Assembly (NCBI GenBank): GCA_019634795.1
Contig: JAHCAR010000006.1
Span: forward strand, 124,001-188,000
Length of the DNA stretch: 64,000 nt
Direction: 5' to 3'
DNA from: Dokdonella sp.
GTDB taxonomy: Bacteria; Pseudomonadota; Gammaproteobacteria; Xanthomonadales; Rhodanobacteraceae
In this document: one piece after another, positions 28,139 through 36,996 of the stretch
Position numbering within the stretch: position 1 is the first letter of the stretch
Layout: each line of letters opens with the position of its first letter
Position numbers and translations under genes: made by a program
The notes under the pieces: model-generated
Databases searched by the model: none
Seen by the model: only the letters and a program-made list of their open reading frames with translations
Told to the model about the DNA's origin: nothing

Positions 28139-28834
28139 ATGCGCCGTGCCGACCGCCTTTTCCTCATCATCCATTCCCTGCGCGGGCGGCGTTCGGCGCT
28201 GCCCGCGCGGCAACTGGCCGCGAGCCTCGCGGTCTCGCTGCGCACGATCTACCGCGACATCGCCGACCTGCAACTGTCCGGCGTGCCGATCGAGGGCGAA
28301 GCCGGGGTCGGCTATGTCCTGCGCAAGGGCTCGGACATCCCGCCGCTGATGTTCGATGCCCGCGAACTCGAAGCGCTGGTCGTCGGCACGCGCTTCGTGC
28401 GCGCCTTCGCCGGCACGCGCCTGGCCGAGGGCGCGCGTTCCGCGCTGATCAAGATCGAGGCCGTGCTGCCCGAGGAGCTGCGTTCGCGCGCGCAGCGCTC
28501 GCGCATCTTCGCGCCGGGCGGCTGGAAGACCCCGGCGGCGATGATCGACACGCTCAACGACGCCATCGAGCATCGCCACGTGATCAACCTCGACTATCGC
28601 GACGAATCCGGCGACGCCAGCCTGCGCGCGGTGGAACCGCTGTGCCTGGCGTTCTGGGGCAACGCCTGGACGCTCGGTGCCTGGTGCCGCCTGCGCGCGG
28701 ATTTCCGCAACTTCCGCCCCGACCGCATCGTCGCCGCCACCTGCAGCGGCGAGCGCTTCAGCGACCGGCCGGAACGCGGCTTCGACGCCTACCTGCGTTC
28801 GGTCGGCGCGGGACCGGTCCAGGATCTCGGCTGA
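28139..28834 (+). CDS. WYL-domain transcriptional regulator (YafY-like)
   Basis: A 231-residue regulator with an HTH_11 type winged helix at the N-terminus (FLIIHSLRGRRSALPARQLAASLAVSLRTIYRDIADLQ) and a WYL ligand-binding domain from about residue 135 (HVINLDYRDESGDASLRAVEPL and LGAWCRLRADFRNFRPDRI). WYL regulators respond to nucleic acid or nucleotide ligands. It may control the upstream VOC gene. Confidence 0.9.
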   Translation: MRRADRLFLIIHSLRGRRSALPARQLAASLAVSLRTIYRDIADLQLSGVPIEGEAGVGYVLRKGSDIPPLMFDARELEALVVGTRFVRAFAGTRLAEGARSALIKIEAVLPEELRSRAQRSRIFAPGGWKTPAAMIDTLNDAIEHRHVINLDYRDESGDASLRAVEPLCLAFWGNAWTLGAWCRLRADFRNFRPDRIVAATCSGERFSDRPERGFDAYLRSVGAGPVQDLG

Positions 28835-28853
28835 CCGGGTGTTGCGTCGCGGC

Positions 28854-29170
28854 TTCGTTGTGGGAAGCAGCTTTAGCCGCGATGCTCTTTTTTCACGACA
28901 CGGAAGAGCATCGAGCCTGAGGGTCTTCTTGCATGAGCAAGAGCCTGCATTGGGTGGCGCGGGCTTCGCTCACCGCAATCGCGTTGCTGCTTCGTTGTTG
29001 GAAGCGGCTTTAGCCGCGATTTCCTTTTTCACGACACGGAAGAGCATCGAGCCTGAGGGGTCTTCTTGCATGAGCAAGAGCCTGCATTGGGTGGCGCGGG
29101 CTTCGCTCAGCGCAAACGCGTTGCTGCTTCGTTGTTGGAAGCGACTCTAGCCGCGATTCCCCTTCACGGC
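28854..29170. repeat. tandem 137-bp repeat of REP-like family
   Basis: Two complete units (28854-28990 and 28991-29127) and a partial third fill the gap between the WYL regulator and the LuxR-type regulator. Each unit has an inverted motif AGCGGCTTTAGCCGCGAT, then GACACGGAAGAGCATCGAGCC, and a conserved GCGCGGGCTTCGCTCA segment. Related units occur at 41.1 and 42.5-42.8 kb. No gene is seen in this stretch. Confidence 0.8.
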
Positions 29171-29201
29171 ATTCCGGGGGCATCGCGCTCGAAGAACATC
29201 G

Positions 29202-29840
29202 CTAGATCACGCGCAGCGTGATCGCCTTGAGCACGGCGCGCGTGCGGTCGCGGGTTTCGAGCTTGTCGAGGATGTCCGAGACATAGTTCTTGACCGTGCC
29301 TTCGGCGAGGAAGATCGAACGCGCGATTTCCTTGTTCGAGTAGCCGCCGGCCAGCAGGCGCAGGATCGCGATCTCGCGTTCGCTGAAGCGGCTCTTCGGC
29401 GCGTCCTGCTCACGGTATGCAAATCGCGCGCGCACCGGATCGGTGGCCACCGGCTGCAACAGCGACTCGCCGCGTGCGACCGCGACGATCGCATCGTGCA
29501 GGTCCTCGGGCGCGGCATCCTTGAGCAGGAAGCCCTGCGCGCCGGCCTCGACCGCCTCGAGCAGCAGTTCGCTGTCGTCGAATGTGGTCAGCAGGATCAC
29601 CGGCGTCAGCTTGCCTTCGCCGCGCAGGCGGCGCAGGGCCTCGGGGCCCGAGACGCCGGCCATGCGGATGTCCGAGAGCACCACGTCGACCTCGGCCGCC
29701 TGCATCGCGGCGACCAGCTCGCCGCCATCGGCGGCCTCGATCGCGACCACGAGATCGCCGAAACTTTCGAGCAGCGCCTTGAGGCCGGCGCGAACCAGGG
29801 CCTGATCGTCGGCCAGGGCGATGCGCAGGGGCTGGCTCAT
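29202..29840 (-). CDS. LuxR/NarL-family response regulator
   Basis: A 212-residue regulator. The receiver shows IALADDQALVRAG, Asp in VVLSDIRMAG and Lys in GFLLKDAA. The C-terminal LuxR HTH spans about 148-208 (FSEREIAILRLLAGGYSNKEIA...EGTVKNYVSDILDKL). The start at MSQPLRIAL overlaps the stop of the upstream kinase gene (ATGA), so they form a coupled two-component pair. Confidence 0.95.
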   Translation of the reverse strand: MSQPLRIALADDQALVRAGLKALLESFGDLVVAIEAADGGELVAAMQAAEVDVVLSDIRMAGVSGPEALRRLRGEGKLTPVILLTTFDDSELLLEAVEAGAQGFLLKDAAPEDLHDAIVAVARGESLLQPVATDPVRARFAYREQDAPKSRFSEREIAILRLLAGGYSNKEIARSIFLAEGTVKNYVSDILDKLETRDRTRAVLKAITLRVI

Positions 29841-30946
29841 GCGTCGGGTACCCAGGCGGTCAGGCGGAAACCCGGCGCGTTCGTGAACTCGATGCCACCA
29901 CCGAGTCCTTCGAGGCGTTCGCACATGCCGCGAATGCCGTTGCCGATGCGCAGGCCCTTCGCGCCGCGTCCATCGTCGCGCAGGTCGAGGACGAGGCGAT
30001 CGCCTTCGCGGCTCAGCCGCAGCCAGACGTTTTCTGCCGAGGAATGTCGCGCCGCATTGGTCAGGCCTTCCTGGGCCACGCGCAACAAGGCCTGGGCCTG
30101 GGCCAGATCGTCGACGCGGGCATCGGCGGCCAGGTCCAGGTGCACTTTCGGACGCGGAATCGGCGCGGCCAGTTCCTCGATCGCCCGGCGCAGGTCGAGG
30201 CCATCGCTCTCGCGCATCTGGCTGACCACGCCGCGAATGTCGCCGAGCAGTTCGTCGGCCAGGGTCGCCGCGGTGGTCACGGCCGGCGGCGCGCCGCCGG
30301 GGTCGCGGGCGAGCAGGGTCAGCTGCAGCTTGAGCGCGGTCAGCTTGTGTCCGGCCACGTCATGCAGCTCGCGGGCCAGGCGCAGCCGTTCGCGGTCGCG
30401 GGCGCTTTCCTCGAGCAGCGAATGCGTGGCGAGCAGATGGGCGTTGACCTGGGCCAGCTCGTCGCGCGCGCGTTCGGCCCGTTGCGCATAGATCGCGGTG
30501 GTCGCGGCGAAGGCCTGGAAGCCGGCATAGACCACGCTCAGGGTCATCGCGCTGGAGCTCTGCCAGAGCGCCTGGAATATCAGATACAGGGCGGCGTTGA
30601 GGACGAGCGCAACCGCGGCGAACGCGCGCACCGACAACTGCGTGGCCAGCTGGGCCATCGCGATCACGAGCAGGACCGGCGCGAATCCCTCGTGGTCGAG
30701 CATGCACACGGCCAGGCCGATCGCGCACTGCGCACCGATCAAGGGCAGGCGCCGCCGCGAAGGGCCGGTTTCGCACAGCATGCAGGCGATGAAGCAGACG
30801 ACGAATCCGAGCAGGAGCAAGCCGAGCATCGCCCTCCGGCCCGGCGGCGCGTGGCCGAGGATGCTGCTCGCCACGGCGGCCCAGGTCAGCAGCCCTGACA
30901 GACACAGCGGCTCGAGCAGATTGCGCAGGGCGGGCGGAACGGACAT
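29837..30946 (-). CDS. NarL-type sensor histidine kinase (HisKA_3)
   Basis: A 369-residue kinase with about six membrane segments (residues 10-155), no large periplasmic loop, then HisKA_3 dimerisation with H-box ARELHDVAGHKLTALKL and a HATPase with NAARHSSA and DLRDDGRGAKG and GNGIRGMCERLEGLGG. The many-span sensor suggests a membrane or intramembrane stimulus. Partner is the overlapping LuxR-type regulator. Confidence 0.94.
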   Translation of the reverse strand: MSVPPALRNLLEPLCLSGLLTWAAVASSILGHAPPGRRAMLGLLLLGFVVCFIACMLCETGPSRRRLPLIGAQCAIGLAVCMLDHEGFAPVLLVIAMAQLATQLSVRAFAAVALVLNAALYLIFQALWQSSSAMTLSVVYAGFQAFAATTAIYAQRAERARDELAQVNAHLLATHSLLEESARDRERLRLARELHDVAGHKLTALKLQLTLLARDPGGAPPAVTTAATLADELLGDIRGVVSQMRESDGLDLRRAIEELAAPIPRPKVHLDLAADARVDDLAQAQALLRVAQEGLTNAARHSSAENVWLRLSREGDRLVLDLRDDGRGAKGLRIGNGIRGMCERLEGLGGGIEFTNAPGFRLTAWVPDA

Positions 30947-31125
30947 GCACGATTTCCTTTGTCGGCAAGGACAGCATCGGCCGATCGCGGCGACGACTCA
31001 AGCCAATGCGCGCAATTGGTGACTTGTGGCAGGGCCGATCGATGACTCCCGGCATCTGGGCGCATGGGCCGCATCGACCCACTCTGCAGCCCAGCCAACG
31101 CCATCCTCCACAGCAGGGAGCCGCC

Positions 31126-31716
31126 ATGATCGTTTTCGCCATTCTTTCCGGAACGCCGGTTTGGGCCTACGTCCTGTTTGCCTGGCTGGTCTGGGCCGGC
31201 CTATCGCGCTTGCAGGAGCGCAGCGTGCCGATTGCCCGTGTCGTCATCGTGCCGATGATCTTCATCGCCTGGGGACTTGCCGGTCTGGCCCAGCGCACTG
31301 CCGACGGCGTCGCGCCCTGGATGCTGGCTGCCCTGGCCGGCTTGGCCGTCGCCAACGCCGTTCGCGCCCGGCTGCAGATCGATGCGCGTCTGCGACGCGT
31401 ATCGCAAGCGTCCAGCCTGACGCCGCTGCTTCGCAACGTGTCGATTTTCCTCGCCCACTACGCCCTCCACGTCGCCGCCGTCTTCGAACCCGCACGAGCA
31501 TCGTCGCTGATGCGGATCGACGCCGCCGTATCGGGCCTTTGCGCGGGCTATTTCATCGGCTCGTTGATCCGGATCGCGCGCGCCTGGCAGCAGGCCAGCC
31601 TGGATGCTTGCGAGCACGCGCCGTCGGTCGAACCTGGCTGCACCGAGCGAAGGCGTGAACACGGTCGGGACGCCGGCCCGGCCTTGTCCGAAGTCCGGCG
31701 CAAGGCCGCCACTTGA
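31126..31716 (+). CDS. DUF6622-like multi-span membrane protein
   Basis: A 196-residue protein with about five membrane segments, starting MIVFAILSGTPVWAYVLFAWLVWAGLS with GGGAG upstream. The pattern of a TPxW motif in the first helix and an early Arg-rich loop resembles a family of small proteobacterial membrane proteins now called DUF6622, a resemblance only. The last 40 residues are hydrophilic. It lies divergently from the kinase gene at 30946. Confidence 0.72.
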   Translation: MIVFAILSGTPVWAYVLFAWLVWAGLSRLQERSVPIARVVIVPMIFIAWGLAGLAQRTADGVAPWMLAALAGLAVANAVRARLQIDARLRRVSQASSLTPLLRNVSIFLAHYALHVAAVFEPARASSLMRIDAAVSGLCAGYFIGSLIRIARAWQQASLDACEHAPSVEPGCTERRREHGRDAGPALSEVRRKAAT

Positions 31717-31771
31717 TCACGGGTCGCCCAGTGATGCGATCATGTCGACTGGTTGCGAGCGGGGACATGCG

Positions 31772-33577
31772 ATGAAGATGCTCAGTGCGGGTCTGGTTTT
31801 TCTGGTTCTGGCGGTCCTTCCGGCCACTCCGCTGCCGGCCCAGCCAGCGCCCGCGGACAGCGCCGACCAGCGCTTCAAGGCGATCTACGAAAAGGAATGG
31901 AACTGGCGCAAGCAGCAGTTCCCCGGCCTCGACGACGACAAGGATGGCGCTGCGCGGATCAGCCGCCTGCCGAGCGTCGATGCCGCAACCCAGCGCGAGC
32001 GCCTGCGCGTCTGGGATGATGTATTGCGCCAGCTCGACACCCTGCCCGTGGCCGAACTGTCGGCCAGCGAGCGCATCAACCTCGCCATCTACCGGCCGCA
32101 GATCGTCGACCTCGCTGCCGATGTCCGCTTCGGCGCCTATGAAGCCCCGTTCAACGCCGATTCCTCGTTCTGGTCCGAACTCGGCTTCATGACCCGCAAG
32201 CCCTTGCGCAGCGTCGAGGCGGCCGAGGACTACATCGCTCGCCTGAACGACATCCCGCGCTATTTCGACGAAGAGATCGTCAACATGCGGGCCGGGCTCA
32301 AGCGCGGTTTCAGCGTGCCACGCGCGGTCCTGCCAGGACGCGACGCCTCGATCGCGGCGGTCGCCGAGCTGACCGACCCACGCGCCAGCGACTTCTTCAA
32401 TCCGCTCAAGGATCTGCCCGCGTCGATGGACGTCGAACGCCAGGAACTGTTGCGGGCGAGCGCGGAGACGGCGATCCGTGAGCAGGTCATCCCGGCCTAC
32501 GCCAAACTGCTGACCTTCTTCCGCAACGAATACATGGTCAAGGCGCGCAAGACCCTGGCCGCCGAGGCGCTGCCCAACGGCAAGGCCTTCTATCGCCAGC
32601 AGATCCGCCAGTTCACCACCCTCGACCTCAGCGCCGATGCGATCCACAAGATCGGTCTCGAAGAAGTCGCGCGGATCCACGAGGAGATGCTCGCGACGAT
32701 GCGCGAAGCCGGATTCGAGGGCAGCTTCGAGGACTTCCTCGTGTTCCTGCGCACCGATCCGCAGTTCTACCCGAAGACGCCCGAGGAACTGCTGATGCGC
32801 GCGGCTTGGATCGCCAAGCGCGTCGACGCCAAGCTTTCGCGCTTCTTCGGCCTGCTGCCGCGTGCGCGCTTCGGCATCGAACCGGTACCGGCCGACATCG
32901 CACCGTTCTGGACCGCCGGCCGCGGCGGCGCGACCACCTACTGGCTGAACACCTACGACCTGCCCTCGCGACCGCTCTACAACCTGCCGGCGCTGACCCT
33001 GCACGAGTCCGCACCGGGTCATTCGATGCAGCTGTCACTGGCCGACGAGCAGAGCGGCCAGCCGGCGTTCCGCCGCAATGGCTACATTTCCGCCTATGGC
33101 GAGGGCTGGGGCTTGTATTCCGAAAAGCTCGGCATCGAGATGGGCATCTACACGACGCCGTACGAGAATTTCGGCCGCCTCACCTACGAGATGTGGCGCG
33201 CCTGCCGCCTGGTCATCGACACCGGCCTGCACAGCAAGGGCTGGAGCCGCGACAAGGCGCTGGCCTACCTGCGCGAGCACACTGCACTGAGCGAGCACGA
33301 GGTCACCACCGAAGTCGATCGCTACATTTCCTGGCCGGGCCAGGCGTTGAGCTACAAGCTCGGCGAAATCCGCATCGTCGCCCTGCGCGCCGAGGCCGAG
33401 CGCGAGCTCGGTGCCGACTTCGACATCCGCGCCTTCCACGACGCGGTGCTCGCCCAGGGCTCGGTGCCGCTGCCCGTGCTCGACGACCAGATCCACCAGT
33501 TCATCGCCGAACGCAAGCAGGCGGCCGAGGCCAAGCGCGCGCAAGCGCCGGCGCCCGAGCCAGCGGAAACGCGTTAG
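31772..33577 (+). CDS. DUF885 family secreted metallopeptidase-like protein
   Basis: A 601-residue protein with a signal peptide (MKMLSAGLVFLVLAVLPATPLPAQ). DUF885 proteins are all-helical M32-like peptidases. The zinc motif HESAPGHSMQ and the downstream AYGEGWGLYSEKLG glutamate segment are both present. Substrate unknown. The start has no strong ribosome site; the ATG ten codons upstream is less likely since the signal peptide fits this one. Confidence 0.9.
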   Translation: MKMLSAGLVFLVLAVLPATPLPAQPAPADSADQRFKAIYEKEWNWRKQQFPGLDDDKDGAARISRLPSVDAATQRERLRVWDDVLRQLDTLPVAELSASERINLAIYRPQIVDLAADVRFGAYEAPFNADSSFWSELGFMTRKPLRSVEAAEDYIARLNDIPRYFDEEIVNMRAGLKRGFSVPRAVLPGRDASIAAVAELTDPRASDFFNPLKDLPASMDVERQELLRASAETAIREQVIPAYAKLLTFFRNEYMVKARKTLAAEALPNGKAFYRQQIRQFTTLDLSADAIHKIGLEEVARIHEEMLATMREAGFEGSFEDFLVFLRTDPQFYPKTPEELLMRAAWIAKRVDAKLSRFFGLLPRARFGIEPVPADIAPFWTAGRGGATTYWLNTYDLPSRPLYNLPALTLHESAPGHSMQLSLADEQSGQPAFRRNGYISAYGEGWGLYSEKLGIEMGIYTTPYENFGRLTYEMWRACRLVIDTGLHSKGWSRDKALAYLREHTALSEHEVTTEVDRYISWPGQALSYKLGEIRIVALRAEAERELGADFDIRAFHDAVLAQGSVPLPVLDDQIHQFIAERKQAAEAKRAQAPAPEPAETR

Positions 33578-33632
33578 CCGCCCGCAGCGCGCCGCTCCAG
33601 CCGGGCCGGCGCCGCTGTCGATGTGCTTCGCT

Positions 33633-34307
33633 TCAGGGCTGATCGGCAGGCTTCGGCTTCTGCCCCGGCTTCTTTTCCCCGGCCTTTGCGGCCGTGGCCT
33701 GGCGACCCCATTCCTCGATCAGCTTGGCGCGCGCGTCGCGGCGACTCGGTGAGGGTTCCGGTGTCGCCTCGGCGGGCGCTTCGGGATTACCGGTGTCGAT
33801 GTAGCGCAATAGCCGATCGATCTGCAGGGCCAGCACCTGGTCGACCCCCGGGGCGATCTGGTCGAGACCGCTCGCGCTCGAGCCGTTGACCCGATAGTCG
33901 ACATCGAGCCGGGTCGTGTCGTCGTCGCCGGCTTCGAGCCGGAAGCTGAGGATGCCGCTCACGGCATATTCCTGCAACGGTCCGAGCGCACTGTCGAGGC
34001 GCAGCAGTTCGTTCTCGCGAACCATGATCACGCGGCCGTGCTCGCTGCTGCCCTGCTTCCAGCGCTCGCAGAAGCAGCCGCCCGCTTCGGCATTGAGGCT
34101 CAGGTTGGCGGCGTCGCCCGACCAGGTGTGCTCACTGCTCCACCAGTGCTGCACGGCGCCGAGCGCGGCAAAGGTGCGGGCCGGCGGCGCGGCGACCTCG
34201 GCGGCGAACGCGACCGTGAAATGATCGGCCGCGGACTGCAGCACCTCGGCGCGGGCTGCCGTTGCGAAAGCGAGCACGGCGAACAACGCCGCGTGGACGA
34301 TTTTCAT
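33633..34307 (-). CDS. secreted SRPBCC (START-like) protein
   Basis: A 224-residue protein with a signal peptide (residues 1-20, ATAARAEV). Residues 20-165 form a START/AHSA1-like hydrophobic-cavity fold (FTVAFAAEVAAPPARTFAALGAVQHWWSSEHTWSG). The C-terminal 45 residues are a charged tail rich in Pro, Lys and Ala. The long antisense-merged frame upstream is a shadow of the phenylalanine hydroxylase gene. GGAG is seven bases upstream of the ATG. Confidence 0.82.
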   Translation of the reverse strand: MKIVHAALFAVLAFATAARAEVLQSAADHFTVAFAAEVAAPPARTFAALGAVQHWWSSEHTWSGDAANLSLNAEAGGCFCERWKQGSSEHGRVIMVRENELLRLDSALGPLQEYAVSGILSFRLEAGDDDTTRLDVDYRVNGSSASGLDQIAPGVDQVLALQIDRLLRYIDTGNPEAPAEATPEPSPSRRDARAKLIEEWGRQATAAKAGEKKPGQKPKPADQP

Positions 34308-34384
34308 GCTCGGGCTCCATCGGTTTGCGCAGACAGGATCATCGTGCGCGCAGGCGACCGCCGCAAGCGCCGGCGTACCGCCGC

Positions 34385-35275
34385 TCAGGCGTCGGCGTCG
34401 GTGGCCCAGCCCTCGCCGCTGCCGCGCTGGAAGACCCGGTCGCTGTCGAGCACGGTGCCGGCCGGGTAGGAATCGAGGCGGGCCAGCTCGGCGTAGATCG
34501 GCACGAAGTCGGGCCGCGTTGCGTCGATCAACTGCTCGAAGCTGTCGATCACGAAATAGGTCTTCTGGTAGGTATCGATGCGGTAGCGCGTGCGCATGAT
34601 GCGCTTGAGGTCGAAGCCGATCCGGTTCGGCGAGGCCGACTCGAGGCTGTGGATCGACTCGCCCTTCGAGGAGACGATGCCCGAGCCGTAGATGCGCAGT
34701 TCGCCGCGCTGGCGGATCAGGCCGAACTCGACCGTGTACCAGTACAGGCGGGTCAGGTTGACCAGGGCTTCGGCGCTGACCCCATGGGCCTTGACGCCGC
34801 CACGCCCGTAAGCCTGCATGTAGTCGGCAAAGACCGGATTGAGCAGCAGCGGCACGTGGCCGAACAGGTCGTGGAACATGTCCGGTTCGGCGATGTAGTC
34901 GATCTGGTCGGGACGGCGGATCCACCAGGTCACCGGAAAGCGCCGGTTGGCCAGGTGGTCGAAGAAGGTCAGCTCGGGCAGCAGGCCCTCGACGCCGATC
35001 AGCTCCCAGCCGGTGGTTTTCGCCAGTACTTCATTGAGTTCCTCGAAGCGCGGGATCTGCTCGGCCGACATGCCGAAACGCTCCTGGTTGTCGATGAACT
35101 CGTCGCAGGCCCGACCCTTGAGGATGTCGCGCTGGCGCCGGAACAGGGTCGCCCAGGTGGCGTGGTCCTCGGCGCTGTAGCTGTCCCAGGGCTGGTCGAT
35201 CACGGCCGTCGTATAGACCGGAACATAGCCCTTGTCGGTCAGCTGGTTTTCGACGCGGCGCGGTTCGGAAGACAT
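34385..35275 (-). CDS. phhA: phenylalanine 4-monooxygenase
   Basis: A 296-residue pterin-dependent aromatic amino acid hydroxylase converting phenylalanine to tyrosine. The iron ligands are His135 and His140 in HDLFGH and Glu183 in YTVEFGL, spaced as in the Chromobacterium enzyme. The catalytic domain is complete and there is no regulatory ACT domain, as in bacterial forms. An in-frame GTG at 35284 is an alternative start. It is divergent from an Lrp-family regulator that probably controls it. Confidence 0.96.
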   Translation of the reverse strand: MSSEPRRVENQLTDKGYVPVYTTAVIDQPWDSYSAEDHATWATLFRRQRDILKGRACDEFIDNQERFGMSAEQIPRFEELNEVLAKTTGWELIGVEGLLPELTFFDHLANRRFPVTWWIRRPDQIDYIAEPDMFHDLFGHVPLLLNPVFADYMQAYGRGGVKAHGVSAEALVNLTRLYWYTVEFGLIRQRGELRIYGSGIVSSKGESIHSLESASPNRIGFDLKRIMRTRYRIDTYQKTYFVIDSFEQLIDATRPDFVPIYAELARLDSYPAGTVLDSDRVFQRGSGEGWATDADA

Positions 35276-35284
35276 GGCAGGCAC

Positions 35285-35401
35285 CCGGTTTGCTACGACC
35301 TACCATGCTAGGGCCTTTGCCGCGCAACAGGCTTGCAAACTTGCTCCCTGCAGGCCAGCTGGCGCATATTCATTGCGTCGAAATGCCTGATGGCGCAATA
35401 A
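35285..35401. promoter_or_regulatory. divergent phhA-lrp control region
   Basis: The 126-base gap between phhA and the Lrp gene holds two similar AT-rich segments, TGGCGCATATTCATT (from 35360) and TGGCGCAATAAATGA (from 35392), that could be Lrp-type operator half-sites. No -35/-10 pair is clear. The assignment is inference. Confidence 0.3.
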
Positions 35402-35893
35402 ATGACCCAATCCAAGCCAAATGCCCTCGATCGCACCGATCTGCGCATCCTCGCCCTGCTGCAGGGCCACGGGCGCGCGACCAATGCCGACATCGCCGAA
35501 GCGGTCAGCCTGTCGGCCTCGGCCTGCCTGCGTCGTGTGCAGCGCCTCGAGGCCGAAGGCGTGATTGCCGGCTACGCGGCCCTGATCGACCCGGCTGCGG
35601 TCGGCCTCGGCCTGCAGGCCTTCGTCCGCGTCCAGCTCGAAAAGCACGGCAGTGCCGAGGTCCAGCATTTCGTCGAGCGCGTGCAGAGCTGGAATGAAGT
35701 GGTGGCCTGCCATGCCCTGACCGGCGAAATGGACTATCTGCTGCACATCGTGGTCAGCGACCTCGAGCATTTCTCGCGCTTCCTGCTCGACAATCTGCTC
35801 AACGAGACCGGCGTTGCCGACGTCAATTCGAGCTTCGTCCTGCGCACGGTCAAGCAGACCCGCGCATTGCCGCTCGATCACCTGCTGCGCTGA
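35402..35893 (+). CDS. Lrp/AsnC family transcriptional regulator
   Basis: A 163-residue regulator: AsnC-type HTH (residues 9-58, LDRTDLRILALLQGHGRATNADIAEAVSLSASACLRRVQRLE) and a C-terminal RAM ligand-binding domain (about 70-150) with GEMDYLLHIVV. The divergent phenylalanine hydroxylase gene suggests it senses an aromatic amino acid. Confidence 0.94.
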   Translation: MTQSKPNALDRTDLRILALLQGHGRATNADIAEAVSLSASACLRRVQRLEAEGVIAGYAALIDPAAVGLGLQAFVRVQLEKHGSAEVQHFVERVQSWNEVVACHALTGEMDYLLHIVVSDLEHFSRFLLDNLLNETGVADVNSSFVLRTVKQTRALPLDHLLR

Positions 35894-35903
35894 GAGGCCG
35901 GAA

Positions 35904-36698
35904 TCAATGCACGGTGTGGGTGCCGTCCTCGTCGCGGATGCGCCGCGGGAACGGGATCACCCGTCCCGTATCGGCTTCGCTCGCGTCGCGCTTCCACAGC
36001 ACCGGGACCGCGTCCGGTCGTGGTAGTTCGAGTTCGGCATCGACGTCGTCCGCCTCCTCGTCCTCGTCCTCCCAGCTGTAGCGCTTGCGCGGCGGTTTCG
36101 GATCGAGCCGGTAGAGCAGGATGGCGGCGACGATGCCGGCCAGGGCGCCGGCCAGGTGGTATTCGAACGAGACCTGTTCCTCGCGCGGCAGCACGGTCAG
36201 CAGCATGCCGCCGTAGAAGAAGAACACGACCAGCGAGATGGCCACGCCGAGGCGGTCGCGCCGCAGCAGGCCGGTCAGGAACAGGAAGAACATCAGGCCG
36301 TGGTTGATGCCGCTCATGCCGACATGCACCGATGAGCGGGCGAACAGCCAGACCCCGAGCCCGGCCAGCAGCCAGATCATCGGCAACGCGATCCGCGCCG
36401 CGCGCGGGTAGGCATAGAGGGTCAGCGTGGCGAGCAGGGCCAAAGGCAACGTATTCGACATCAGGTGGGCGAACGAGGCGTGCACGAGTGGCGCGCTGAG
36501 GATGCCGACCAGGCCGCGCAGCTGGCGCGGCTCGATGCCGAGGTCGCTCATCGGCCAGCCGAGCATCCAGCCGCCGAGCCAGACCAGCCAGATGCCCAGC
36601 ACCAGCACGGCTGCGCTGAAAACCGCGTAGCGGATGCGTTCCTGATCGAACTTGACCGCGGTACTGCCGGGATCGGGGGTCGGCGGGGCGATATCCAT
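35904..36698 (-). CDS. rhomboid family intramembrane serine protease
   Basis: A 264-residue protein with six to seven membrane segments. The family motifs are HASFAHLMSN in the second segment, Ser of GMSGINHG in the fourth and His of EYHLAGALAG in the sixth, giving a Ser-His dyad. The C-terminal about 55 residues form an acidic then basic cytoplasmic tail. The ATG at 36698 (MDIAPPTPDPG) is chosen; longer frames run through the promoter. Substrate unknown. Confidence 0.9.
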   Translation of the reverse strand: MDIAPPTPDPGSTAVKFDQERIRYAVFSAAVLVLGIWLVWLGGWMLGWPMSDLGIEPRQLRGLVGILSAPLVHASFAHLMSNTLPLALLATLTLYAYPRAARIALPMIWLLAGLGVWLFARSSVHVGMSGINHGLMFFLFLTGLLRRDRLGVAISLVVFFFYGGMLLTVLPREEQVSFEYHLAGALAGIVAAILLYRLDPKPPRKRYSWEDEDEEADDVDAELELPRPDAVPVLWKRDASEADTGRVIPFPRRIRDEDGTHTVH

Positions 36699-36996
36699 GG
36701 CTCCGAGGTTGGGTCGCGCGCGGCCGGCGCAAGGGTGTCCCACTGCGGGCGATAGTGCGGGCGTCCTCCATTTGTGCTCTCCCGGTTGCGGGAAGTGAGT
36801 CAGCGCGGTCTTGGGTCGGTCGCGTTTCGGGACCCGGCCAGGAAACGTCAGCGCGGGCGCGGTGATGGGGGCCCTGACCCCGAAAATTCCCCGGAGACCA
36901 CTATCCGCGCAGACGCGGGTCGTTCGGACTTCGGGCCCTCCCGGCAGGCGTGGCTCGAAACTTGCTAAGCATGCTTGTCCAAGCCTTTGAGCCAAC

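Noticed and set aside
28854-29170. Tandem repeats with a possible small ORF on the plus strand (157 codons)
   Set aside because: The frame runs through repeat units; composition and repeats explain the openness, no start signal.
36699-36996. Possible c-di-GMP riboswitch in front of the diguanylate cyclase gene
   Set aside because: No GEMM conserved segments were found in this 298-base gap; only a short AAGCATGCTT palindrome near 36966.
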